Of a stretch of DNA of 64,000 nucleotides, positions 22,609 through 33,576 are shown piece after piece (within the stretch, counting starts at the first letter, position 1; each line of letters starts with the position of its first letter). Below the pieces are notes generated by a model, which made no database searches, was not told the origin of the DNA, and saw only the letters and a program-made list of their open reading frames with translations. Source of the stretch: Fallopia convolvulus. Its lineage: Eukaryota; Streptophyta; Magnoliopsida; Caryophyllales; Polygonaceae. The DNA lies in the NCBI GenBank assembly GCA_964016875.1, contig OZ024730.1, forward strand, positions 41,052,795 to 41,116,794, read 5' to 3'. The position numbers and the translations under genes are program-made.

Positions 22609-24073
22609 TGATAGGTTTTCTTTGCTTATTAGGTTTAGTTTTGTTTAGTTTACGTTTAGTTTTGAGTATTTTTAGTTAGTTTTGCATAATTCTGTGAAAA
22701 GAGTGGAATCTGCGCTATTTTGTAAATTTTGCAGGTTTTAGCGAGGAAAGGAGCTAAATGGAGTTAAATTTGGAGCATTGCAGCGAGAGACGGAGGAGTG
22801 CAAGATTAAAGAAGTCAAAGCTCTAGAGTACAGGAAGAAGTGTCGAAGAAAACAAACCCCAGGCTCGTTAACGAGGCTGTGAAGGGTCGTTAACGAGGCC
22901 ACGAAAAGAAAGATTTCGAGTATTATTTTTATTATTAATCGATCCTGAGCGGGAATTTATTTCCGTGTCGGTTGAGTATCTTTTTAGAATCTTTTGGGGT
23001 TGTTAGAATATGTATTTTAGGGTTTAATATCTTTTTAGATTTTATTTCTATCTTTTAGAGATTGTTTCTATCTTTTTAGGAAAGTTTATATCTTTTAGCC
23101 TTTTTAGTTTTTAGCTTTTTAGTATAAATGCCCTTCTATCTAGCATAGAAAGGGGGGCTTGATTTTGGAGAAGTTTTTAGGGAGTTATTTTAGAGGAGAT
23201 TTGTGAAGGCCGAAGGAGAGAGAGATCGGATCGGAAGAGGATCACGAGGCTCGGTCGACGACGGTTGCCGAGTGTTCGTTGGTCGTGTTTTTGGTTCGTT
23301 GTTTTGTTTTTTTCTCGGTTTCTTCTGAATCTTTGTAAGACAATATATTTTTCTTATTAATTTGAGTTTTGAGTTTTGTTTCAATGTTTCTTTTTATTGA
23401 AGTTTTTAGTTTCTTAGTCATGATTAGTGAGTAGTTTACTTTTCTAGGGTCAGGGTTAAGCCCGGCATAGTTGAGCATGTTGGATGAGTAAGATTGTGTG
23501 TGAATGCCTTTTATCTTTTATTGAGATTGTTTGTTGTGCTTAATACCAAGACGAAATTTGAGGTAATTTAGGTTTTTAACTTGATTGAAAGAGAAAGTTA
23601 GTAACTTGAAGGTTGATATTGTTTGAAAACGAAAGATTCAAGCTTTAGATCCAAAACAAGCAATTGGGTAAATTAGGATGCGAAAGTAGATTAATTTACT
23701 TATTAAGTCGAAGAAAGTTGATAACTCTATCTGTTTAAAGGCATGATCTTATCTTCTTACGGAATTCTTATGCTTAGCTATGTTGTGGTGTCCCTTGTCC
23801 TAGATTTTTGCTTAATTTGAATTATTTCTGGTAAATCTTTGTTGCTGAGTACTTGCCTCGGTACCGAATTTTAATTAGAATTTTATTAGGTCGTTAGTTA
23901 GTATTTTTGTGTTCGGTGGCGCGGTAACGATCCTGACAACATCGTTAACGAGGCATCTCGTGAGTGTTTTGTTTGATTTTGTTTGATTTTTGTTAGATTG
24001 ATAGACAAACAACCTTGCTTCCTGTGGAACGATCCTGACTCCACTGTACTCAACGGGGTCTTGACTTACAAAT
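22609..24073 (+). repeat. 3' LTR of element A, truncated at both ends
   Basis: It is about 98 percent similar by eye to the 5' LTR, but it starts at TGATAGG (27 bp short of the 5' copy) and stops after CTTACAAAT. The last 25-35 bp of the 5' copy (TTATTTGTTGG..CAACAAAT) are missing. It is joined directly to the tRNA-derived segment instead of to a genomic flank. Confidence 0.85.
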
Positions 24074-24080
24074 ACTTACC

Positions 24081-24135
24081 AGTATTCCCGCCTGTCACGC
24101 GGGTGACCCGGGTTCGATCCCCGGCGACGGCGCCA
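24081..24135 (+). repeat. tRNA-Asp (GTC) 3' portion with CCA, reverse-transcribed primer copy
   Basis: From AGTATTCCCGCC onward the sequence is the tRNA-Asp body: anticodon stem-loop CCGCCTGTCACGCGG, T arm CCGGGTTCGATCCCCGG and acceptor strand with terminal CCA. Only about 20 nt at the tRNA 5' end are absent. Nuclear tRNA genes do not encode CCA, so this copy came through RNA. Its last 18 nt are the complement of the primer-binding site of LTR B, in the correct register right next to that LTR. Just upstream, AATACT-TACC-AGTATT (24071-24086) forms a small hairpin at the junction. It is not a functional tRNA gene. Confidence 0.88.
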
Positions 24136-25474
24136 ATTTGTTGATTTGGTTTCTTGACAACAAATAAATTTATAATCAAGACCCCGCTGAGTATAGCAGA
24201 GTCAGGTTCGTCCAAGGAGAAAGTCAGTATCAAGTTTTGTTACTTCTCACGCAAGCAATCAATTAAAGGTATGGTTTTTATCAAAAAAAAGAATTCTAAG
24301 GTAAAGGTGTCACCACAACAACAATCATGCATGCACCAAACGTTAATGAAACACATAGATCATGCTTTTATCACATAAAGGCGCTAACTTTCGTTAACTA
24401 GAGCAAGTAAATCAACTAACTTTCGTTCAATTAATAAACTTACTTTCTAATCTCTTCTACTTCAACTAGGATAGATCCACTTTCGCTTCAAAACCCTAAT
24501 TTGACTATTCTGATCCAAGGTTTCTGCTTTCGCTTTAACTATGAATGAGAAATTCCTTTCAACTTTCGTTTCAAGGATTAAGAACAAGAGAATAGATTCA
24601 TGCAATAAAAACAATCAAGACATGATCATAAACAAGCATGCACAACCATTGTTGGGTTTAACCCCAACCTTAGAGAGAGAGACTACTCACAATTCATAAT
24701 AATTGAAAACATCTAAATTAAATTAAAAAGAAAGCTTACAACCGAATCCAAAACAAAACTTCTTCTCCAAGCTATCTTCTCTACTCGTTCTCTCGCCCCT
24801 CTCTCTTCTCTCCTCCTCCTCCTCTTAATTGCCCTCCAAGGCAATTGATTGTGTAGTCAATAACAAAGGGTAGACAAGAGTATTTATAGAGAAACTATTC
24901 TATCTTAAATCTATCTCTAAGGAAATAAATCTATCTTAAATCTAACTATAAGGAAATAATATCTTCTAATAAGATACACCCCTTATATCTATCTAATAAC
25001 ATAAAAAAAGGAAACAAGATAGAAGCCCATAAATAGCACCGACTCGGATCTCTGCTGCTCTCGCTGCCTCGTTAACGACCTTGACAGGGTCGTTAACGAC
25101 CCTTGAGTAAAACTTGCGTAAAAGATTCATTACAACTCTGTTTGACTCGATTCGTTTTCCTATGTTCTTGTAACGAATTTCTCTATCTCTTTCCAAGCTC
25201 AAACTTGATCTTCAATAACTTTACTTGAGCGCTTAATCTTCATCTTCTCTTCATTCTTGAGTGCTATCTTCACCGTCTTTACTCCTTTCTTCAAAATATG
25301 CTCCAAAAAGCTTCTAAAAACCTACAAAACACAACAAAAGCCTATGTAGACTCCATATCTTAAGAAATTACAAAAACCTACACAAATGACTCAAAATAAA
25401 ACACAAAACTAAAGAAAAAGACTCAAAACACACAAAAACACACCCTAAAAACATGACTAAAAAGGCGGACATCA
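24136..25474 (-). repeat. LTR B, single inverted LTR of a related Athila-like family
   Basis: On the minus strand it starts TGATGTCCGCC (25474) and ends ..AAATCAACAAAT, followed by the tRNA copy that begins with the TGGCGCCGTCGCCGGGG primer-binding site. Its last 80 bp are close to LTR A (ATACTCAGCGGGGTCTTGA). It also shares the TCGTTAACGA palindromes (near 25073 and 25093) and repeated CGAAAG motifs, but most of it has diverged. No internal region of B is present. Confidence 0.85.
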
Positions 25475-25893
25475 AGTAACTACAACCCTCAATCCATCTA
25501 ACAAACCTATGTCTCTCGAACTCTCGTTTTCTTTCTTTCTTAACACAAACTAGGTCAGATAAGAGAGAATAATATCTTCGAATTCGGTTATGGCAAGATA
25601 TTATTTCATTTGTCCTTACAAAATCAAGCTAAGCATAAGATAAGATTACAATAAAAATGGCTTACGGCAAAGGCAAAAATTGGCTAACAATATAATCCTC
25701 ATGAGATCTTTCCTAAAACAAGATTATACTATCCAAACTTCAAAGATCTCAGACGTCTTCAAGATCTCTGAGATTTGCCTTCAACACATGTTGACGACCT
25801 GACTGACATTGGCGACTCTATTCAAAGACTCGAGGTCGTTCATGTGGTAGACGTTTGGAACCATCAAAATCAAAGTCTCTAGCTTTTCTAACA
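25475..25893 (-). repeat. C1 3' LTR, part 2 (LTR start side)
   Basis: It continues the LTR cut at 11374: AGTAACTACAACCCTC as at 38402. On the minus strand the LTR starts TGTTAGAAAAGC at 25893, like the LTR of element E (TGTTAGAAAGTGAAGC at 42662). Both then read TTTGATTTTGATGGTTCC. The adjacent 25894-25912 is purine-rich on the minus strand (GGATGAGAGGATT) and serves as polypurine tract. Confidence 0.88.
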
Positions 25894-26017
25894 AAATCCT
25901 CTCATCCTGTATAAACATGGCAAGACCAAATATGGAAGAAAATATGCAATAGTACTAAGTTTGCCAAATGTTCCCCCTAAGTTGGATAACTCACATGTAA
26001 TTCAGCATAGATATTCC

Positions 26018-27426
26018 TGATAGCAGCCAAAACCAACCCTCAAGCGAACGGGGTCAATCGTAGCACCTCAAGTGTCGATCCCATAAGGACCAATGTAATA
26101 TCAATTATAACCCAACTAGTAAATTAGGTCAAATATATAAAGAATTGATATCTATAACTAAGCTAACAAACAATGCAAATAAAAGGGATAAAAACTATAG
26201 GATAGATATGTCTAAGGTTAAGGATCACCACAACAATGTTTTAATAAATAAAATTATACTCTGCCTGAATTTATTTGAAGGACCAACTATCTAAAGTAAA
26301 CACTAACTCCTCTCGGACGATAAGTGTATGTACCTAAACTCAACAAACAGTCGCTATCGCGTAAAGTAAGTCTAATTTAGATCCTTAAAGCTCTTTAGAG
26401 ACTAGAGATAAACAATCCTAGCATTCGCTGTAGCGTTCCGCTAGAATCATTCAAACCCTAGAACTACTACGATAGTTAAAAATCACACAAGAGAAATTAA
26501 ATTGATGTCGCATAGATAACTCTCAAGTTCAATACCTAGGGATCTGAAAAAGAACCAATTTTTAGTCCTCAACTTATCAGTATCCTATTATTGTTATCTC
26601 CTGTCGGTCTCAAACCCTAATAGGAATCCTATATGCATAAAACAAATAGGGCATAACGCAACCTAGGATCGAATTAAATATATTTCAGTTCAGACAAAGA
26701 ATATTATAATTAAATACACATTGAGTAGATCACCAAAACCCTAGAACTAGGAATTTAGCCAAACATGATCGAAGACAAAATCACAATAGATAAACTAGCC
26801 AAGAATTATTCAATACAATTAAAGAGTAAGAAAATTTAGTCTCAATTATATAGATAATCCAAATCAAAGGGCTAGAACATGAAACACAAAAACCAATCTT
26901 CAAAGTTGTTGGCGACTCCCTCGTGAAATCCGCGTTATCGTACTGTGCGGCCAAACAAAACTAAAACAAGATAAAAATAAACCTAAGCTAAGTCTAATGT
27001 TATAATCTAATCTGATCCCCCCAATATCTCTCTCTCTTAAGTGTATATATGTGATCAAACGTAGATCAGACCACCGCCATTCAAAACGGGCCTTTTATAC
27101 AAGTAAAACATGGGCCAAAGCCCATCCCACATCACCTCTCTTCCATATATACGTGGCCTCAAGATTCCAATATGCTGCTCATTAATATCCACGGCCCATC
27201 AATATAATATTGTCACCATCCTTCTTGTTTGTTTGACCTCCGAGAATGTCTTCGAATCTTCTTCCAAAAATAGCTCCAAAGGCCTGAAATATATAAACAA
27301 CTCGAGTGTAGATTCCGAATACAAAATAAAATAAAATAAAATATAAAATATGAGAAATATGCATGAAAATGACCTAAACTAATATGCAACTAGACCCTTA
27401 AAATATGACTAAATTAAGCGTTATCA
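26018..27426 (-). mobile_element. Solo LTR F, 5-bp TSD ATTCC
   Basis: The ends are TGATAGCAGCC (26018) and CGTTATCA (27426), and ATTCC flanks both sides (26013-26017, 27427-27431). No coding region is present; short ORFs inside are chance. It interrupts the C1 region between the third ORF and the polypurine tract: C1 flanks rejoin in the same order as in element E around 42500. A related fragment lies at 8406-8925. The lineage is not identified; it resembles a gypsy-type LTR. Confidence 0.85.
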
Positions 27427-27431
27427 ATTCC

Positions 27432-29649
27432 CATTATTTTATCTACCCCAACCTTTTCCCCATTTTGGCATCATCAAAAAGAGCAACTCTAAATATTCGT
27501 GCAAAAAGAAATAATCAAAAGAGGGTAAATAAAAAGATTGTCCAATGTACACACAAAAACCACAACAGCAAGAGCAAAATAGTCTTAAATATGCCATAGA
27601 GAAAGCAAAAAAAACAAACATAAAAGAAACTGAAGATATGTTTTTGAGATAGTACATGTGCTAGGTAAAGTAAAGGGAAATGGATGTCGGCCACTCGAGC
27701 TAAGTCACTGACTTAGTCAGGTCATCAAGCGCAACAGATAAGTCATGGACGTCACCCTTTAGCGCAGTTTGACCTTTCAAGAGTTGCCCAACCTTCTCAA
27801 GCAAATCCTGGTTCTGGCGTTGGAGATCGACTAACATCTTCATAATAGCACTAGGTTGTTCACTTTCCCTTCTTCAGCATTGATGCCCAACTCAACATCT
27901 TCCATCTCAGCATCCGAAACAATATCCTTGTCTGCATCCTTGGACACCCATTGATCATCAATCAGTTTGTAACTCATCTTGCTAACAATGTCAGAATTCA
28001 GGTGGCGGACGTATCCCACGTCTTCATCAGCCTCATAAACCTCATGATATTGGAGCACCTTCTTGATGATAGAGCAGTAGGGAAGAGCATGTCGGGTACT
28101 GTCCTTGACAGATTCTATGTGGAGGAGTAGCAAACGAGCAAAGTTGACAGTTTCCTTGTTGAGGATTTTATCCATGACAAGAATGTCTTGGATCATAGCA
28201 GTGCTCCTCTTTTTCTATCGGTGAATCAGGTTGTTGATTACCCAGGTGAAGAGAACCTTCCTCTCAGCACACATCAAGTTAGTGGCAAAGGAGCCACCTT
28301 CGACGTCATTGACTTGTGTGACCTTCTTAAGCAACTCGGCCGAATCAACTTCCTCAAGCCATGCACCTTTATGATATTCAACAAATCCCTTGTGCGGCAC
28401 TTTCAAAAGAGTGGCTAACTCCATGCTCGACAATGTAACTTCTCTCCATTCAGCTCATAATGACCCATGGTTGTCTTCTCCCTGTCTTCTACAGTCAACG
28501 AACTGTAGAGCTCTCTGACCAACCCAGGATTAAATTTCTCTTCCTCATGAAACTGACTATTCTAGCCTTGAGTTGATAGCAACTCAGAGACACCCTTTAA
28601 ACCTGTTTACTCGATGAACTCATCGTCTATGATGAGTTCCTTAACAAATTCACGCTCAGCCATGTTACTTCCCTCACCCTTGATTTCCACAACGGTCTTT
28701 ATAGGTTTCCCACTCACATCAAAACGTCCACTCGACCTAGTGGGTGCCCTTTTACTCTTTTTAGACCTCACAGTTTTCTTAGACATCACCGAGTCACCAC
28801 CCTCGGATCCAACGGGTGTGGGAGTCGATTCTCTATCCCTTTTTCTGGTAACCTTAGCACTAGATTCCTTAGTCTTTGGTTTCTTGGTCTCTTTAGTTAT
28901 CACCACATCCTCCTCATTAGATTTTTCAAATTCAAATAATTGCCTACAAATCTCTTCTTTTGATTTTTGCCTAGACGACGATGCAACATATTTCAAAAGA
29001 GAAAGGTTAGGATCACTGGGAGTTCCTTGTTCAGAATCATCTTGACCTTCGATATTTAGTGGTAGGAGAGGTGAATCTGGATTATCAATGGGGTCGACCA
29101 CTTGCTCGGGTCAACGACTTGCACTGGGTGATCGACCTAAGCGTCGTTTCCCTCCAAATGCACAATAGTCGTCTTCTCCGCAATGACTGGTTTAGAAACC
29201 TTGTCTTGAGACTCCATAGCCTTGATTGACTTCACAACCCCCTAGACAGAGTCGAATTTCTCTTGCATGTCCTGAGATTTGGGGCTTTCAACTCCACGCA
29301 AATTTTCGGACTCGACTTGCTCTTTCTCTACGGGATTGGGAGAATTGGGCAGAGATTTTTGTGGAGATGGGGGAAGAGTTTCTATGGATCTTTGAGTTGG
29401 ACGGTTTTCTTGAGGATTCGGAAAAGATTCGGTGGGATTGTGAGAGGATTGGCCCGGTTCTTGAGTTTGGGTTGATTGAGGGCCTTCGAGCAACAATGGT
29501 GAGACGGGTTTGTTGGCGTTTTGAATTACCACTAACAATAGAGCTAGGGTTTGTGGATCAACCACTTTGCCAAGCTTGAAAGTTAGGGTTCTTGGGGTTT
29601 CAGTTCCACGAATGGGGGATGAGGGGTTAGGGTTAGGGTTTGACGTCAT
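27432..29649 (-). pseudogene. C1 third ORF (SIRE env-like position), broken
   Basis: On the minus strand an ATG at 29649 opens MTSNPNPNPSSPI, a Pro/Ser/Gln-rich N-terminus. Frames then continue through 29101-28607 (acidic/basic region with RQLFEFEK, KRAPTRSSGRFDVSGK and REFVKELIIDDEFIE), 28433-28215 (MELATLLKVPHKG..VTQVNDVEGG) and 28196-27840 (KILNKETVNFARLLLLHIESVKDS..LPYCSIIKKVL). The last stretch, near 27840-27740, looks coiled coil (LQRQNQDLLEKVGQLLKGQ). At least four stops or shifts break it. SIRE-lineage elements carry such an ORF after RNase H, sometimes called env-like. Its middle resembles plant 'putative transposon protein' ORFs. I see no membrane helix that supports an envelope. 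Confidence 0.65.
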
Positions 29650-30423
29650 TGATGGTTAAAGGTTGAAGCTTTTTAGGAGAGAAAGGGTTTTTCAGAGGGA
29701 TTGAGAAGAGCAAGAGAGCGAAATAATGCACGAGAGAGAGAAAGCGTACTTTTTAATCAAAAGCCTTCTCCTTATTTATTCTTGAATTGTAGGTGATTAG
29801 ATAGGAACTAGATCTTCCCACGATCTTTAATCAATGCAACCAAAAAGGCAATATCCTTTGGCAAAAAGATTTCCAAATTTTTGAAAAGATACCGTTGGAG
29901 AAACGTGATTAATGTCTTACTCAGAAACTGACGTTCTCAACCTGTTTAGTATCAACCACTTAACCTGCAAATATTCCAAGAAAATGACATTCTCCATGTG
30001 ATGCACAGTCACTAACCTTACTCAAGTTGCCAACTTCTATTGAAAAGAGAATACGTCTGGTTCTTTGAGGTTTTTCACATGGGTGCCAAAGAGAACCAGG
30101 AGAAATAATTTATGTGGATTTGTCAATGATGTAGATAAGTCTTCTTTTATATCAAGACACATAAAAGTAAGCTCATAGAGACTCCCTAATATGATAGGCT
30201 TGGGTAGGTTGTAGAGTCAACTGTCATTTGTGCTTGTAATGAGGGTTAGGAACATCAGGTTTTGACTCTTTTGGGCTCAAAGAATGGTTTCAATATGTAC
30301 TTAAGAAATAATTCAAGAAGAAAAGAATGAATACATTATGATGTGCATGGTTCATGAGTATGTAACAAGGAAACATTTAGATTTAACACCTCAAGATCAT
30401 AAGACTTTTGAATCATAAATAGA
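29650..30423 (-). other. C1 noncoding region between RNase H and third ORF
   Basis: No coding frame. It forms the leader of the third ORF on the minus strand (pyrimidine-rich CTCTCTTGCTCTTC near 29700) and runs up to the G2 solo LTR. Confidence 0.5.
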
Positions 30424-30428
30424 GTATC

Positions 30429-33049
30429 TGTAACACCCCCTCCTTAATGTACTTGTGGGATTACCGCCAGTAACCCTAATTAGTCCTAATTCAATCTTAC
30501 CCAAGGCTTTAAAACACAACCACAACAAGTATTATAACATTTTATTACAAATCGTAGTATCACCTCCTTTGATACACAAAAACATAACCACAACTTGAAC
30601 AAAAGTAAAATGTCTAACAACAAACTTGTTCTTCTTCAAGCGACCACTTTCAAAACCTTTTGATTTCCTAAACTCCTTGGCTAGCCTTCTCTTCGTTGGT
30701 TAACTTCTTTAGTAGATGATGCGTCGTATACAGACGGTGGGCACCAGCCGGCCATGCAATTGAATAAGGTGGTCGGGTTAGTCTAATGAAAGACTAAGCA
30801 AGTGGAGAAAATGACTGGTTCCTATGGTAGTGTCTAAACATATTGGCATCGTAATCCGAATAACAACCGGTCGATGATCAAACAGTTAGCAGTCCCATAG
30901 AGGATAAGAAATGAGGCATGCATAATCAAGAGATAGGACACCACAACTTGCGGTTCCATTATGAAACATGAACAATTGTTGGGAACTTATATTAATCACA
31001 CAACATTTTGAAAAGCCTCCATCGACTAATCAGATTTACTTAATCAATGTTTGATTAAGAATCATTCATAACCGGGAGCAAGAATGACTTTTCGACTGGA
31101 CCAACCATTCAAATATACTAATGTGCCTAACGCACTTATCTTATATTACTTTCAAAACTTTTCATAATCAAGTTAACAATTTTTAATCGGCCTAGGCTGC
31201 CGAGAATCCACATGTACATGGTGATGTCAATATGAGAGGGATTATTTCATCCATGATCATTGACCAACACCTAGTACCAATTGCACTTAGCTAGAGTGCA
31301 TAAACACCTCCTTTAGCGTTGAGCGAGGTATGAGTCATGACCCGAATATTGGGATATGATAGCAAACTAAACCTCCCAATATAGACTGTGTTATAAAGAG
31401 GTCATCAGAGACTCGGCTCCTACCCCTGAAACTAACTTACTTCACAACAATGTCTCAGCATGAGACAACATAGAAGGCCACACATAACGGACCTAACTCT
31501 AGTTCTAGCGCGAAACTGAATAAACAACATGGTCATTATTTCTAACAAATATAACAACCTATTATATTTTATTAAGCACACAAGTTGTTCCCAACACAAA
31601 TATTAAATGGGATTCAATTCCTCATTTAATAACAATAATGCAAGAGAGAACCGTCCACTTCCTTTATAAGGCGTGCTCAATGTTCTCAGCGATACAAACA
31701 GAAATCTTTATCACCCTTCTACCAAATATAACAAAAGATTTCTCATTAACGAGCTCATGGATACACTTCTTAGTTGTATTCACAACTCCTACAACTTTCT
31801 AATCGATAAACGATTTGATTTTCGAATATCAATTCATAAATAATCCTTAGTTATTATGCTTCAAGGAGCCATCTTGGCGGAATTATAATTAATTATCCAC
31901 TTTACTTTTGAAACAATTTTCTAAATAAAAATTGTTCATTAGTAACAATTCTTAAAGGTTACCAAATCTCAAAACAAACGGATTAACAACGAATATTGAG
32001 TAATTATCCGAAGTCCTTTACCTGCCAATTGATGTCCGTTTCTCGAGCGGTTTGAACATGTGGAACCGTATCAACGTCAAGATTATAAATCCATAAATTT
32101 TATTAGCAAAGTGGAACCAAAAGGTCCTTACGGTGGCTCCGTAACCACCCCGCTAATTAATTTCGATCGTATATACCTTCACTTGAATCCTTGGCTCGTT
32201 TTGCTCGATGGTGACTCGACCCAAGAGCCCGAGGGTGGCTGGGTGATGCCCGATGGAAGCCCTTGCGGTGGTTGGTGGTCGGAGTAGCTAGCGAACGCCG
32301 GCGACGTCGCGCGGCGAGGCAAGAAGAGAGTGCCGACGGTGATGAGTTGAATTCCTTATTCCCGATTCCGTCGTTCCTCCCAAATACCTTTTACAGCAGC
32401 AACAACAAGTCTAAACAAGGAGGAAGAAGAAGGTGAGGTGGAGGAGGAGGAGGTAGGGGGAGAAGATGGTGGCCAGTGGTGAAGAATTGCTCCCGATGTC
32501 CGTCGTTGTCGTCCAAACTCTCGTTCTCACTTAGCTTTGAAATCGAAAAGATAGACTTTGACTAAGGCTAAAATATATGCCGTGGTGAAATCCTATCTCA
32601 CAATCCTTCGTTATTAAGCAAGAAAGGGGGTTAAAATGGAATTTTCCGTCTCGGAAAGGGACTTGCGTTAAAGCGGTAAAATTATTTACCTCGGGTGGAA
32701 AAACTCACTAAACGAAATCGTCCCGTAAATTATGTAGACCAATAAAACCAATTTTCCATGATTTTATCTTGTTGCCTTCAATTTTTAAGGCTTCCTTTTT
32801 GTATTTTAAATTCCTTCCGGTACATAATTAAAAAGACGTCTTATCCAATAAATATACTTTTTCCACCGAAAAATCCTAGAATTCACATCGTTCCATAAAA
32901 TCATTTTGCTATGATTTTAGGATATGACCAAGAATTTTCTAGGATTTAAATTCCAATAAAAATATTGATTTAAGCGTTAAAATGGACGAAGAGGTTAAAA
33001 GGATATCCGAGAAAAATAAAAAATATCCTTAAAAACCACAGTTATTACA
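30429..33049. mobile_element. Solo LTR G2, 5-bp TSD GTATC
   Basis: It starts TGTAACACCCCC (30429) and ends AGTTATTACA (33049); GTATC lies at 30424-30428 and 33050-33054. No internal coding region exists. It is a diverged relative of G1 at 500-5214: the first 60 bp, a block TTAGTCTAATGAAAGACTAAGCAAGTG and the TAGCTAGAGTGC block are shared in order. It sits in C1 just past RNase H. Small ORFs near 32060-32287 look like chance. Confidence 0.88.
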
Positions 33050-33054
33050 GTATC

Positions 33055-33528
33055 TGTATCTATTCTAGCCAATCATTGAGAAAAAATGGGAAATAGATTA
33101 GTTTAGGGAAATCATATCTAGCTCCATGTGGAACTGTACGAAGGGTTCACGATTGAGAGCCTTAGTGAATACTTCAAGCCAAAGTCATGAAGTTTTTGCT
33201 TGAGCCATAGAAGTTAGGTGCTGCACGCAGCAACGGCGATGTACTCAACTTCTGCAGTAGAGAGAGCAACTGAATTCTGCTTCTTGGACCCCCATGACCC
33301 AAGACATGGTCCAAGAAATCGATCCATCCCAGAAGTACTCTTACGATTAACCTTGTTCCCAGCAAAATCAGCACACGTATACCCAACTAGACCAAAGTCA
33401 CAAGAGGTTGGGTACCATAAACACAAATCGTCATAACCTTTGAGATACCTTAGGATTCTCTTAACAGCCTTGAGATGAGATTCTCTTGGATCGGAATGAA
33501 ATCTAGCACATAAGTATATGCTAAACAT
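33055..33528 (-). pseudogene. C1 RNase H
   Basis: The minus strand reads [42 protein letters not shown] and [21 protein letters not shown], the standard copia RNase H signature that degrades the RNA template. A frameshift near 33220 breaks the end; the remainder is followed in other frames only for a short distance before the G2 solo LTR. Confidence 0.85.
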
Positions 33529-33576
33529 GATGTCCGGTCTGCAAGCCGTGAGGTATAGTAGTGAACCTATAATACC

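Larger units (their letters stand above)
11375..25474. mobile_element. Composite unit: Athila-like element A + tRNA-Asp copy + inverted LTR B; single 5-bp TSD AGTAA
   Basis: AGTAA occurs at 11370-11374 and 25475-25479, and the uninterrupted target is visible in the other C1 LTR near 38400, so the boundaries are firm. The left terminus is TGATGTTCAC and the right terminus, read inward on the minus strand, is TGATGTCCGC. Both are U3 starts of related LTRs, homologous over about 30 bp. Inside are element A (11375-24073, plus), a 55-bp tRNA-Asp 3' part (24081-24135) and one LTR of family B (24136-25474, minus). A normal element would show a 5' and a 3' LTR in the same orientation at its ends; here the two outer LTRs are inverted. 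I infer one integration event of a chimeric DNA. Confidence 0.85.

Noticed and set aside
24081..24135. A nuclear tRNA-Asp gene
   Set aside because: The 5' part is missing and the encoded CCA directly abuts an LTR in primer-binding register, so it is a reverse-transcribed primer copy.
26018..27426. Possible small genes in this interval
   Set aside because: The interval has TG..CA ends and a perfect 5-bp duplication; short ORFs have no family character.
32060..32287. 75-codon plus-strand ORF
   Set aside because: Inside solo LTR G2, no recognisable domain, no conserved counterpart in G1.
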